Shown here: piece after piece, positions 11,156-23,900 of the stretch | Layout of the letters: every line of letters begins with the position of its first letter | Position numbering within the stretch: position 1 is the first letter of the stretch | DNA from: Capitulum mitella | Lineage: Eukaryota; Arthropoda; Thecostraca; Pollicipedomorpha; Pollicipedidae | DNA: 64,000 bases | Assembly (NCBI GenBank): GCA_030062745.1 | Contig: CP099849.1 | Span: 24,850,144 to 24,914,143, forward strand | Reading direction: 5' to 3' | Position numbers and translations under genes: made by a program | The notes under the pieces: generated by a model | Seen by the model: the letters and a program-made list of their open reading frames with translations, nothing else | What the model was told of the DNA's origin: nothing | Database searches by the model: none

Positions 11156-12862
11156 TGTATGTATATGTTAATACCGCCATTAACATTTCACGCAATAATC
11201 GAGTATCTACGTCTTTTATTACAATACAGATGAATGTCATGGAAGCTGGATCCAGCACTTGGCACAAGCTGCGGCCTGAATCATTATTCCGTCGGCTCGA
11301 TGACGTAACGATTTTTTGTGGGACCATCCGAAACCGACTCTCTGGATTACACACAAAGCAGAAAATGATTATGTTTGGAAATACATGTGCGGAAAGTGAT
11401 GCTGAAAGGACATAAATGCACCGTTTTAGTTCCTTTCTTTTACACACCATGCTAGAAAAGTATGTAGTCGTTGTTTCTCTTAGGTATTTCGGCCTGATTG
11501 CTCCAAGTTCCGGGACCCGCGTAATGTCGTGAACAGACTTTAGGAAGTTGCGAATCTCCAAATTGCAATGCAGTGATGATTTTGGGAATGCTGAATGAGG
11601 TTAAGAACCTCCTGCATTATGTCGCGGTTGTTTGTGAAAGGATTGTCTAGTTCGATTTAATTGTAGGCGCCAAGGGTGTGAGTGAACTAGCGAAAACGAA
11701 GTGAATTCCTATAGCTTTATTTGATGATGACTTGTTTCATTGTGAGTTGGAAGCATGTTTGCAGATGAAAAGAACACCGCAGTGATTGCTTCATCGCTTA
11801 CGCAATGCACAACGATACAATGTGATTATTGTAGTTGTACATGCCTACATATTAAAACGTGGTCATCATATAACATTGCACGAATGCCGAACGAAAGAGG
11901 GGTATAAACAAAAGACGAAAATGGCTTTCCTGATGACGTTATGAACATTGTCATACATTAACATCATGAGCCGGATGTGAACCCTGACGTTAGGCTTAAA
12001 TAGCACAATGGTATGGCGTCACCAGCCCCGGTTTGTTGGAAAGGTATAGTTCTATTTTTATAAGGAACACCGGAACGAGAAAGAATCCCCCGTTTTGTGA
12101 CGGAAACTTGGAGGGCAGAAGATAAGTCCGATAAAATGTCGGCAAGACTTGCAGGCCGTGTCAATCCACAATGTAGTTAGTCCAATATCCACTACCAAAA
12201 TGCACATCATCCTGCCACGGAAATTTCCTGAATTCTCCTTCCCGTCCACCGACGATACGACAGGTGGTCTGTTTTTCAGTGTTTGTTGCGTGTCAATGAG
12301 GTAAGCCTCGTTCCCGCCGTTTTCAAGGAAGGGTCGGAAAATTCAGAAACGTCCCCTGACTGCCATTGTTGACTCTGTCAATGGTCGTCTGGGGTCGGGA
12401 TGCGACATTGTACGTTTCCTTCCAACTAATTACAATTCGCCAGGCCCAGTTCTGCGCAGTACGGGACAAAGACGCGGCTTCACTTTAGCCAGAAACTTCG
12501 GTAAAACGGATCGGCAAAGAGCCACACTTTGCTGCTGCGTCAAATTTCTAGACATTTATCGAAAAAATGTCTTCGGAGGTTTGCAGAAACGGACATTCCA
12601 AGGGCAGCTGGCTATTTGGTCGGTTTAAGGCCTGCACCGCACGCTTCATCAACACGGCTTGGACGCTTGAAGTACATGAAATCTTCAAAAATCAAATTGA
12701 CAGTGAGTTATGTACTCATGTCTGCAGAACTTAAAAGGGTAATTTTATTACTTTCGTTAACCTCGCAGCACCACGTCACTGGCGTGCATTGAATTCCTGT
12801 GGCGATTTACACAAACTGCGTTGGGTGGGGCTATGGTTAAAGAAGATTCCACTTCATGCCAG

Positions 12863-13024
12863 CAGTAATATCGCGCCCTTGTAAGTTAGGATCCCAGATG
12901 TCACCGACGGCATACTCGGTAGGCAGTGGGATCATCGGAGTCGGTTCTGCCCGGCTCAGAATAACTGGAATATGGTTGTGACAGTTACCTGAGGTTTCCA
13001 TCCTACAGTTATTATGGGTTATGG
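12863..13024 (-). other. Near-invariant 162-bp block, possible exon
   Basis: This block matches 57,672-57,833 with a single difference in 162 bp, while sequence just downstream differs at many positions. The minus strand (the orientation of the neighbouring DUOXA copy) has an open frame reading METSGNCHNHIPVILSRAE followed by PTPMIPLPTEYAVGDIWD and PNLQGRDI. Candidate splice sites exist (ATTCCAG and TCGGTGACAT). I recognise no protein family. It may be a coding exon of an unrecognised gene downstream of DUOXA or a conserved regulatory element. Confidence 0.4.
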
Positions 13025-13689
13025 ATCTTTTTTTTCTAATTGCTCGCAAACGACACCAACCGATTTGAGATACATCGACATAAATAGAAATAGATAACAT
13101 GACGATGGATGGAGATTAGTGCAAGAGCTTGAGGATGTGATAGCTTTAGCGAGTTACGCTGTCGCTGCCGCATTTCGCTGTGAACCACGAACAGGTATAT
13201 TTTCTTTGGAAACACCGGGCAACTTGCATCTTTTTACACCGACTGTCAGTAAGACAGCACCATCCGGCCACCTACGTTAGGCCTCCCAGCCCTGCTTCTC
13301 ACCAGGTGAGTCGATCTACACTGGCTCATCCTCTCTAGGCCCTCCCTCAGGCCGTCTCCGCGGCCGCGTGTTTCCCCGTCACTCCTCGTCGAGTCCTCCT
13401 CGAGGATTGTCCTCTCAGCGCCACCACCGGTCTGTTTCTCGCCGCATCGGATGCGGCACTCCTCTTCCTCAGGTCCTCCCTTCAGATCTTCCTTCAGTAA
13501 GATCTCCCTTCAGACTCAATGCCCCGAGGCGTTTCTCTGCGGCGTGTCCCGTTCTCGAGGCCTCGCTCCAGCCCGCCTCCTCGGAACCCAGCACCTACTC
13601 TCCGCGGCAAGTCGTGACGCTCTCACCCCTCCATCAGCCGCAATATGGGGCCGCTCAGTCTAACGGGCTCGGTCGCCGCCCCCGGCTCG

Positions 13690-14005
13690 TTAAAATGCAC
13701 GCCAAATTCTCCGAGACATTTGACGACGGCGCCGCCAAACGTGTCCCGCGGCGCTTAATCGATAATGATTGAATGTTGGACGGGCGGCGACGGAGAGGGC
13801 CGTTGACACCGTTCGTCTGCCGAGCTCGCGCTGGCACGACGGGAGATGGCGGGGCCATTCCGAGTCGTGTGGGTTCCTGCGGCAGACAGGCCGTAAATTG
13901 ACTGGAAAGAAATTTCATTTGTCCGCCCATTCTTGTCTTCCGGCGGCCGGGTTCAACAATAAGGTGACGGAACAGAGGTTGTTGTTCCTGTTAAAGGCTG
14001 TGTAG
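13690..14005. promoter_or_regulatory. Conserved non-coding block, both arms
   Basis: About 300 bp that matches right-arm 56,690-57,010 with roughly three percent difference and almost no indels. It includes the AT core CTTAATCGATAATGATTGAA inside otherwise GC-rich sequence, the look of a homeodomain-type site cluster. Open frames here are not kept in register upstream between arms, which argues against coding. A cis-regulatory element is inferred; function and target are unknown. Confidence 0.3.
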
Positions 14006-14420
14006 CTCCGCCACAGCATTTTTGAAATGTAAAATGATTAAAAAAATAATAAAAATAAAAATAGTAAATAAATAGTAAAAATAATCGTGACAGCTTGCTG
14101 CAAGCTAGAAACTTGGAATGTTAATGCTGCATGGTTATGTTTATTTTTGCTTACTGCACCAGAACTGCTTAAGTTGTACTCATTTGTGGCATTGGTGTAA
14201 GTTTGTTTGACCAGCCCTGCGATAAGGTCTGCGCTACGGCTTCTGGTAAACACGATACTGTCGCCACAAGCCCGGCATCCAAGACCGCGAGTCGGGAAAC
14301 CAGTCCGCACGGTCAAATCGTCTGCCGCGTCACACAGCGAGGCGTGGCGCCAGCTGTTTTTCCTGGTCATCACCTCACGCGAGCACGCCCGAGGCAAAAT
14401 TTGCCTTCCTCTGCCAAAGC

Positions 14421-17232
14421 AGGCGCCTTCGTGTTCTTCCGTAGGCATCCCAATGCCGTAGTGATGAGGGGTGGGTACATCACTTGTTCGCAAAATTAAA
14501 TGTTAAACATAGTGTTGTGGTCGAAAATGCAGGATTTGCTTGCACGAAGTGCCCAAGAAGTGCAGAAAAATCATGGGGAAGAGGGCTTGTTTTCCTCTTC
14601 AGTGTTTCCCGGTCGGTGGGTATCTTTGCGAACACTGCAATGGGTGCAAAGTCTGCTAAACAGAGTTGTGATCGCGATCTTATTTGGTCGATCGCGCCCT
14701 TCAATAAGCGAGAAGTACATGAGATTCAAATGTGTAAATGTTTCATGAACTTGCCAGTTAACAAAAGTCTCATGACTCAACCGGCAAATTTTGCCGCCCG
14801 ACAGGCATCACATTCGTGCAGGCAGTTATGAAAACCAATCGCTTAGTCAAGCTCTGACCCTGTCCAAGATGTAATCCCCGCAAAGTCCGATGTTGGGTCA
14901 TGGCTCTCAGCCAGACAGGAGCACTCGACCTACTCTGAAATAGCAGGGGGAACAAGACATCTCAGTCATCATGTAAGAGCCAATGGCCTGGACTGGACAG
15001 AAAAGCCTGATAAACCACTTCGGCATGGGAGAGCTGGACTTTTGCCAAACCAGACAAACGTCCGACACGAATTTCACAATTTTCCAAGCACCGGTAATCT
15101 CCTCTGGGGAGCGTGCTGTGATTCTGCAGGGCAGCCCTGGCCGCCTGCCGGGGCGCCCTGTGCGTAAACCTCTGCTCTGAATGAACGACCTTTCGCGGCC
15201 GACAATGGCCGGCCAGGCCGTCGCGGCGGGCGGCCGCAGCCGGCCCGGCGGCGCCGGCGCTGCCACCTGGTGGCGCTCGGCCGAACCGAGAGCGGTGCTC
15301 CGGGCGGCATGCGACCCTCGGCAGGGCCTGCACGCTGCGGGCCCCGGCGCAGGGGAGGACGTGGGCCATTGTGACACCTGATTTAGAGCGGCCAGGCCGG
15401 GCCGCTGAGCGTCAAATAAACGTCAGCGGCGGGGAGGGGACCGGCGTCGGACGGGGAGCCGGCGCGCCGGGCAGGGGAGAGGGCGCGTCCTGGCCCCGCG
15501 CTCCGGCCCAAACGGGACGTCTAATTCCGAGTGGCGTCTGGTGAAATCAGAGCCGCGGCGACGCGCGCTGAATCAGACAGTCTGGGCGGAGCGGTGTCCG
15601 CGCCGCTCAGTCTCGGCGGAGCGGTGTTCGAGCCGCTCCGACTCGGCTCGCCGAGCAGGGACGCCTGACGTACCGGCACGTGCACGCGGTATGCTGCACG
15701 TTTGCGACAACGGAACGGAGACATGAAGAACGTGAGAGGACGTTGACACGGGTGGCATGTGACTCAAGGAGAGGAGATGCCACGGTGGGTGCAACCTATC
15801 TTGGTCGGAATTCAGAGCCAAGTTGAGGCGGCACCCAATAAGACGACGAATGCGTAGGATGCGTCAAGAGGTGAACAAGCGAGGAGTGGCTTCATATCCC
15901 TGCTCTGACTGCAAATATCCTTGGACAGCCCGTACTGAGCCTTCCTTCTCAGCGGCACCATGCGGAATCTCCTTTAGCACGAAGTACGTTACCGGCTTAA
16001 CAAACGTCTCCTGGGAGTGATTTGGGATACAATCAGTGACGGGGTATTTCATCTGTTCAGTGCGGGACGGGCGGTGCAGGGGGCGGCTGATGGATGGCAG
16101 TGTGTCCGAGGGCAGGGAGTTCACACGGGGCGGATTAAGTCTGTAAACTCTTGATGGTGTTAGCGCTAATCTCAGGGGTGAGGGCGTCGCACATGGCCAA
16201 TCAGAGGGTACAGTCAATGACTGTGAGCCGATTTCTCATAGGGGACAATCAAACAGCTCACTGTGACCCCAAGCCGCCGTGATTTGATCAACAGGCAGAA
16301 ATCAGGCCCGGAAATAAAGCCGCGAATAAACTTAAAACTTTACACAAGTCTATCTGGCGATCGTCTTCTTTTACAGATGAGGTACCAAAGGTCCGAACGC
16401 CCATCTTTCCAAGCATACCATCACGGTAGCTTCCATTTTCCAGGATATGCTTTATAATGAAGCTAATAAGACCAGGTTATTGGCACCAGAGAACTTGACG
16501 TACCAAAAAGGTCAGAACATTTGCCTTAAGGCGACATTTGTTTTACCAGGACATATTCAGAAGATGCTTGTCGGATACTATTTTTGAACAAAAACAATCA
16601 ATCACACGAAGACGGCATTCAAGAAATATACATTATGAAGCTTAACACAAAGGCGACGCAGACCACGAGTCTGGTTTTCCATGGCTCCGGTTATTTCCTT
16701 CGTTGCGTAACTCACTGAGTGCCGAAAAACAATATGAAAAGAGAAAGGTCGGGTGGAAGCAGATAAGACGAAAGGCTCTCGTCAGCGGGAGCTAAATTAA
16801 CCTGTGTTCTTAAGTACACGAAAAAGCTAACAGGCATCCAGTCACGAAATGCTGCAAAAATGGGGGAGAACTAAACTAACAGTTATTGTGCATTCAGCAG
16901 AACATTAACGAGCGAGATGTCTACTTTTCGTACGAACTGTTGGGGTAGAAAAAAGCGGGTGACAAGAGTGCTAAATTTCGAACTTTTTAACTTTGATCAT
17001 TTAGATTTCCATGGAAAATTTTCTTCAGAATCCACCGCAGTCCCCACTCCGCCGCACTTTTTCTCAAGGATACAAGTGCCACATAGGTGCTTAAAAATGC
17101 CTGGGATTCAGTGCTATCGCACTCAAGTCAAACAGCAAAGTCTCGAAAGACATAGAAAGCATGACTTGCAAGCATTGCAACGCTGTTCGGCCCACGGCGT
17201 CGAGCTGCCGTCGCCAGCGACGCGTGCGTCGG
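14421..17232. other. 2.8-kb segment present only in left arm
   Basis: Right-arm homology jumps directly from the equivalent of 14,420 to 17,233 (right-arm junction near 56,274). The trinucleotide AGC occurs at both edges, as in a microhomology deletion in the right arm; no terminal inverted repeats or clear target duplication point to a transposon. The segment holds a CpG-rich stretch (about 15,180-15,700) flanked by ordinary sequence; no recognisable gene. The open frames in the CpG island overlap on both strands and look compositional. Confidence 0.75.
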
Positions 17233-18129
17233 CAGCGACAGCTGTTGAAGGGCCCGGCCGGCAGGCCGAACGACGTCTGGACGACCCACGCTGTACCCCG
17301 GCGGCGGGTGCTCAGGAGCCTCGGCACAGCGTCCGACTGCCGGCGACGTGACTCACCACAGACAGCCGGATCTACGTATCTCTGGTTACGCTACGTAGCT
17401 GGACGTTTAGAAGGAAAGTTTGAGTTGAACTGAACAACGCCAGTGTAAATCATCTAGCAGTCAGTTTTTATGCCCGGCGGGAGCACTGTTGCAAGCCATT
17501 GTGGTCTCGCGTTCTTCATCCGCCAAAAAATGGATCACAATGCCCGGCCAAGAACTGCATGAGGTTGAGACTTCGCCTGGACCCCGCTAATGGCGACACA
17601 CCGAGCACATATAGGAACGGCGATTGGATCAAGAACATACTTGGACTTCTTCGTGCGACTTTTCACAAATGCTGTCACATCCAGAACAACAACGTATTGC
17701 CTTGTATACGAGATACACGCATTAGTTAAGTTGGGAACCTCCCACTTGCCCGCCGCTTAAACGGGAACGCGCAAGTCTTCCAATGCCAATCTTGATTTTC
17801 CTTTCGTGAGCGGACATGCCTGTGGCTGGACTTTCCACACGTGCCGCTTGTTGGCTGGACTGATTTTCGCCAACATTCCTGTGACGATAAGCACGAATGC
17901 ACCAGTGTCCGCTCCAATCGGAGCCCACTGTGCAGCGTTGTGCACACATGCAGGGCCTGCATGCCTGGTGACCGCCACCCAAGAGCTCAAACGAGGGCTT
18001 CTGATGTGCTGCTGACATGGTCCGCCCGGCTCTGAGGCACCTATGACCACACGGAACGCCCATAACTTGCCTGCCAGTCAGCCCGCGGTCAGAATGTTCA
18101 CATTCATATTGACATTGAGACGTCAGGAA

Positions 18130-18840
18130 ATTCATGGCGAGGCCTGTGGCCTGCGGCCTCTTGGCTCGGAGCACTGTTCAGCGGTGCTCCAGACCCGGTC
18201 TGCCAGCGGGCTCAGGCCCAGACCCAGGCGGAGCCGACCCACTCCCAGCTGGAGATGCCGTCCACTGGTCAGGGTGGCCGGGCCGGACCTCGGTCACTTC
18301 CGCCGCGGGACGGGAGGGGTGGGGGGGGGGGGGCAGGCCGTGCTCCGGCGTGTTCCGACCAGGCTATCTGCAGCAGCGTCTCCTCGCCCTCCCACGCCGA
18401 TAACGGTCCGCCCGCGTGCCAGCCGTCTGTGAGCACGCCTGTCTGTGTGTCGGCCGCGTGCGAGGACTGTCAGTCTATCAGCCGCGTCTGCGCGTTATCT
18501 CTCTCCTGCCCGCGCCGGGCCGGCCGCGGACAGCTGACTCCTCTCGCTGCGCACCGCTCCCACGGTCCGTGCACACCGCGGCCGTGCGCGGGCGGCCGTG
18601 CGCGGGCGGCCGGCGCGCGCAGGACAGAGCACGCGTCAGGCCGGGACGGGAGATAGCATCGGACGGCCGGGAGGCGCGCAGGCGAGTCGCGCCGGGCCAC
18701 GGGCGTAACGAAGCGCGTCCCGGCCCTGGACCGCAGCACCGACACCTGGTCCCGCCGCTGGAGCCGCGGTCCGGCCCTGGTCCTCGGCTGCGGTCCGGTC
18801 CTGGTCCTCCGCTGCCGTCTGAGCTTGTTCTCATCTGTTA
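18130..18840. other. CpG-rich island in left arm
   Basis: A strongly GC/CpG-rich stretch, matched at 54,690-55,370 in the right arm with several length differences (G-runs, GGCC-rich units). It ends in tandem CTGGTCCTCGGCTGCGGTC-like units near 18,775-18,815. Overlapping frames on both strands shift between arms, so I do not call a protein. It may be a promoter of a gene whose exons I do not recognise. Confidence 0.35.
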
Positions 18841-20955
18841 GGTTGCGGTCTGATTTTGGTCATCATTTGGGGTTGATCCAGTTCAAGGGCTTTAGGTCAT
18901 ACTGGTCCAATGGAGGGTCTGAAGCTTTTCTAAGACATGATATGATCCCACTCCATGCTTTCATGTGGTCTCACGCCCTAGCTTTGATTGATTCCGCTCT
19001 AGGCTGTGTCATAATTACATGGCTACCGTGGTGGTCCGACCACGGTAAAACATAAACATCAAATCACACCGTACGGTTATGGGGTTAATCCTTGATATCT
19101 TGAGCGTAAAGTTGTAAAAGAACAGCGTTGCTTTACCTCTTCAGCTTTGTATGCTACACAATGTGGGAATGTTGCATCTCGTTCAATGCTAATTATCGCA
19201 CTAGTTTTACACCCAACGATGCGCAAGCACCGTCTCACAAGACGACATCAGCTGTATCTAAACAAGTATACGCTGGTAATGGCGACCTTTGCGCCTTTGT
19301 CAGAGCTATGATACAAACCAGTCACAGCGCCTCAGCACCATGCGTCAGATCAGGTCGAAACGTCGCATCCGGCAAGGGAAGTTGCCACGATAAATAACCT
19401 AATAACAGTATGGAATCAAAACGTGTTAAATAACGCAGTCGCAGTCGTGTACTAACCGAGGCCGGGTAACGCACCGTTCTACCCTGGTTAGTGTGACAGA
19501 ATGTTCGTAGTTATCATTTGGGTTTGGTACCTATGAGACGGGACACTTTGGCGAAGTCCAGAACCAGACGAGCAGCTTCTGGTTTGTTGGCAAGCTCCTG
19601 TTTCCTTTATGCACTGACTTTCAGTTTGGATTAAGACTGCATCGCTTCATCATCACCATCATCAGCTGCACCGTTCCAGCTCTAAAGAGGGCTACCCAAG
19701 AGGTGAAGACGTTAGAGTTCAGCCAAAGCTCTCATGGACGCTGCGCTCGCCAAGTACGGCATGGATCTGAAGCTTTAGTACGCCCAACCAACACCAGGGG
19801 TAAAGAAGTTAAAGAAAATGTCATCGAATAACTCAACAGATAAAAGACATATGTCCATAAACAAAGAGTAGCACACTCGAAACACGAAGAAACCTTGACA
19901 ATGCTTCAATTGGACTAATGAGAGCCAAAAGTGGATTCGGTGAAAATCAGGATAGAGAGAAAGTGACCGTTACAAAGAGCTTCGATTACGTGGTTACAAG
20001 CGGCACATGCATCATTGTACCATGTGCGCATGGCAGAGTCACACCATGGCCAATGAATTTACAAGTCAAAAGCAAGCACTCAAATGATCACGCGGCCATG
20101 TTGCACGGTGCATGCTCATTGTGACCGGTAGCCTGTTTCAGGGAGCGCTGGTCCCCCCGTGCCGGCAACACTGGTTCGAGTCACTTGGGCGTTCACTGTC
20201 TGGGTTGCGGGTCACTTGGCAACTGGTTGATGCAGGACCATACTGGTGGTCACACGGTCACGTCGGTTCCTTGAGGACACGGCGAATTTCCGCCACCAAA
20301 TCAGGTGTTACCTGGAATCGCACGATCAGATGCGATTGCGGTGCAACAAGCTCTCCATTGTGGGGCTTCTGAAACACCATCGTGGTAAATTTGGGATAGG
20401 ATTTTATGGAAAAAATACTTTAATTCTCTAAACAGTGCGTTTAACTTGGCAGTTCAATAATGGCCATTTCGCTTCCATAATTTTCTCGTGGAATCTTTCT
20501 GTCGCTTAGTTTTCAATATTTCTTGTCAGCAGGTTTCAGCCCATGTTGTACAGAACGCATGCATTACCCGTGTAACCTTGATTATCTGGCTGGGCCACCG
20601 AGTTGGCCACATATTTTGTACGTAGACAACCACTCCACACATATAGAAACTCTGCGCATTGTTTGCAGCATAGCATGTATTGCACACAAGATGAATACCG
20701 CAAGAGCAAAAGATAAATACACTACAAAACAAATATCCATCCAAACGCTATCGACAACAGAATCGGCAAAGCGAGATGATACAAACTCTGTGAAGGACCA
20801 CAAACCATACAGCCTTTATGTTTTGATGACTACATATGCAGCATGTCCCATACAAAATGTACTTCACCGTATCGTACCCGGCCAATGCCCCACATTACAG
20901 TCGATGACAACCTAGGATGCACCAGTTTGGTACAAGAGAACTTTGGTAGTCTGGT

Positions 20956-23900
20956 CTAGGCGTCCAGCGAAGCTCTGTCGGAGGACTGCCGCCTGTAAAG
21001 ATAACAAGAGTTTCGTCAGCAATTTTCGCAGCAGAGTAAAGTCGGCGAGATGAATCTATGCAGGAGACGCGACACCTACAGCAATAAAAGAGCGTATTAC
21101 AGCTATCACAAAAACCAAAGGCAAATACAAATACTCAACATGAAATTAGTTGTCAGATCCGAAGAACCGAAAGCGATGAATAACTTCAAAGGCTTTCTGA
21201 AGCCTGAAGCAGCCACCAAGCAAACACTGACTTTCATGCATAAAACACAGCGCTTTGGCTCGCTTGTATGTTCCGACCGCGCCCGCCTCGCCGGCGCCGG
21301 CGCTCACCTGGTGAGCTGGCCGCGCGCGTCCTGCGTGTGGAAGACGATGATGTTGGAGGAGCGCGAGTCGCGCTTCTCCAGCGGCGGGTGTAGCGCGTCG
21401 CCGCCGGCCGGGCAGCTCTCGACCGGCACGGAGAGCAGGTTGCCGCTGCAGCGGCTCGAGTCACGCCGGAACAGGCCGCAGCCGGACGAGCTGCTCGAGT
21501 CGGCCGACTGGCTCGAGCCGCGGCGCGACTCGGCGCGACGAATCCGCTTGAACTGCTCCTGGAAGCTGGCCGGCTCGGCGTCCGGCAGCGAGCCGCGTGC
21601 GCTCGAGCCGGCCGACAGTGACGAGGCGGCCGAGTGGCGCGAGTCGGTGCGCTCGAGCGGCGCCGGCGCCCGCTCGAGGCTGGTCTGCGGCAGCTCGAGC
21701 AGGCGCGGCCGGCCGCCCGAGCGGCGCGAGTCGGCGCGCGCGCTGGGCCGACCGGTGAGCGGCGCGCGCGGCGCCTCCATCTCGAACGCCACGTTGTCAG
21801 CGCCGCCGCGCGGGTCCGTGCTGCTGTCCTCTTTGCCACGCTTCGATAGTCGCCTGCCGGGCAGACACCGATCACGTCAGAGAGGGCACCGACTGCTGAC
21901 TCGTCGACGGATGGACAGGCTTATGAAAAGATTACAGAAAAATTCGGGTTTGGGCTGCTGCAGGGCAGTTGTGTTTATCCAACCTAATAGGGAATCTTTA
22001 TTCACGTACATTTTGCGCATTTATTTAATGCATACGTCCACGTATTTTTAAACGAGGCAGCAGTCTAAAAACAAAATGTCATGATTTGATCGATTCGTGT
22101 TCATGATAGTATACCATTCGAATATCATTTATAAAAATAAAATAACTGCCCATTGTCCCAGTGATAAGGTGGAGTCCTTTCATTCAGGATAGATGTCATT
22201 AAAGGCGACTTACGTACATAAATCAAGTTAACGTCTGACATGGCATTTTATCATGACAGGGTTTCACTTCATAAACATATCATGCTAAACCGTGACAACA
22301 TTCTGAGAAATCGCCACAAGTTACTGAACACAGAAGTTGAGAAATGTACAACGGCAGTTACTGCCGTTACTGACCGGATGAGCTTGGTTGTGGCCTCGAT
22401 GCCAGCCGTGATAGGCTCCTCCAGTTTGGGAATCTTCAGGGTGGGCCGCTTCCTAGACTCGTCCGACTCCACGATCAGCATATGTCTGTCGTACGGAGTT
22501 CCGAAGTCCACTTCCAGGATGGTCGAAAACGTGTGCGGATGCACCAGATCCACTACGGATGCTATCAGACCAGTCAGCATGCAGAAAATGCCTGCAACGG
22601 AAAAAAACACTTTTTTTAGAATTTCGTATCGCCGAAGGTGAAATGTGGTCGAGCTCTATAGAGGTTGGGCTCTTTGAGGATAGTCACATTGCACCGTTGA
22701 GGTCACCGTATTACGGAGACGGACCCAGAGGCATCACTTGCCATCAACACGAGGTAGATCTGCCAGCCGAGGTCGATCCTGAGGGCTCACCTGCCAGCAG
22801 CACCAGGTAAAACTGCCAGCCGAGGTCGATCTTGAGTACAGCGTCCTCCAGCCGGACGGCCAGCGCCTGGCTGGGTTTCAGCCACGAGTACAGCATACAG
22901 GCGAAGCACATGATGGCGCCGGTGATGACCATCAGGTAGGCGCCGTAGCGGGGTACGGTCAGCAGTAGCAGGTTCATCAGCAGCCAGCTCGCGAATGACG
23001 TCCTGTACGACAGATGTTCGCCTCAGGACACCCGTTGAACGGAGGAGTTCGTTCAACGGTGGATGTGCCGCTTGTGATATTTTTTGCTTGTTGACAGCAC
23101 AGCTGTTTATGTTTGGAAAAGACCCGGCGAGAATATGACAGACGTGTTCGTTCACGTTGTGCGAAATATTTATGTCGGATTGCCGCTTTTACAATGCCGA
23201 TACTTCAGCTTACATATCAGCAGTTCCTCCTCGGTGTCTCCATGTGAACCGGGGCGCCACCACACCAGCCATCCAAAGAGTTGGGCTTTGGATGCCACCA
23301 GATGAACTAGAATCTCACCAGATGAACTGGGATTTCACAAGATCAGCAAGTGACAGCAGGGGTCTCGTCAAACAAGCCGATATCTCGTCGGTCGAGAATA
23401 TCACGAGGCACATTGGGATCTCACCAGATGACGATGCTGGTGTAGTAGCCAGCCGACCTCAGCTTTCTGCCCCAGGCGAAGCCCTCAGAGTTGGCGCTCA
23501 GGTACTCGGCCACAGTCAGTATCGGATAGGGCAGACCTTCGAGCGAGACGCACCGTGTCAGGCACGAGCAACTGAGCGGCTCCGCCTCAGCGAAGAAACT
23601 AGCGAAAAGGCTTGATTTTCACGGGGGTATCATAGAAGGTTACAAGGTCGGGAAGCCATTCGAAAAGACGAGGGGTATAGCGGTATACACCAGACTGATA
23701 ATGTATCTCAGTCAAGCTAAATCAGGCTCACAAGCCGTCTAACTGTATTCTTAAGCATTTCATGGCAATGCGTTTGCCATGCAACATGTCTATGCACGTC
23801 GTTACTACATGTCAGAGTTGACATTACCATCGCTCAAAGTAGTAGCCCAATCATGTGGCGATCCGCGCTATATGCACACACTTGTGGCCACAGGCGCAGC

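Noticed and set aside
13368-13772. 134-codon Ser/Arg/Pro-rich frame
   Set aside because: The frame is shifted in the right arm about midway, so nucleotide rather than codon conservation is seen.
14907-15377. 156-codon minus-strand frame in a CpG island
   Set aside because: Several overlapping frames on both strands are equally open there; no motif or family resemblance.
20112-20180. tRNA-like GGTTCGAGTC at about 20,172
   Set aside because: No matching A box, acceptor stem or cloverleaf could be drawn around it.
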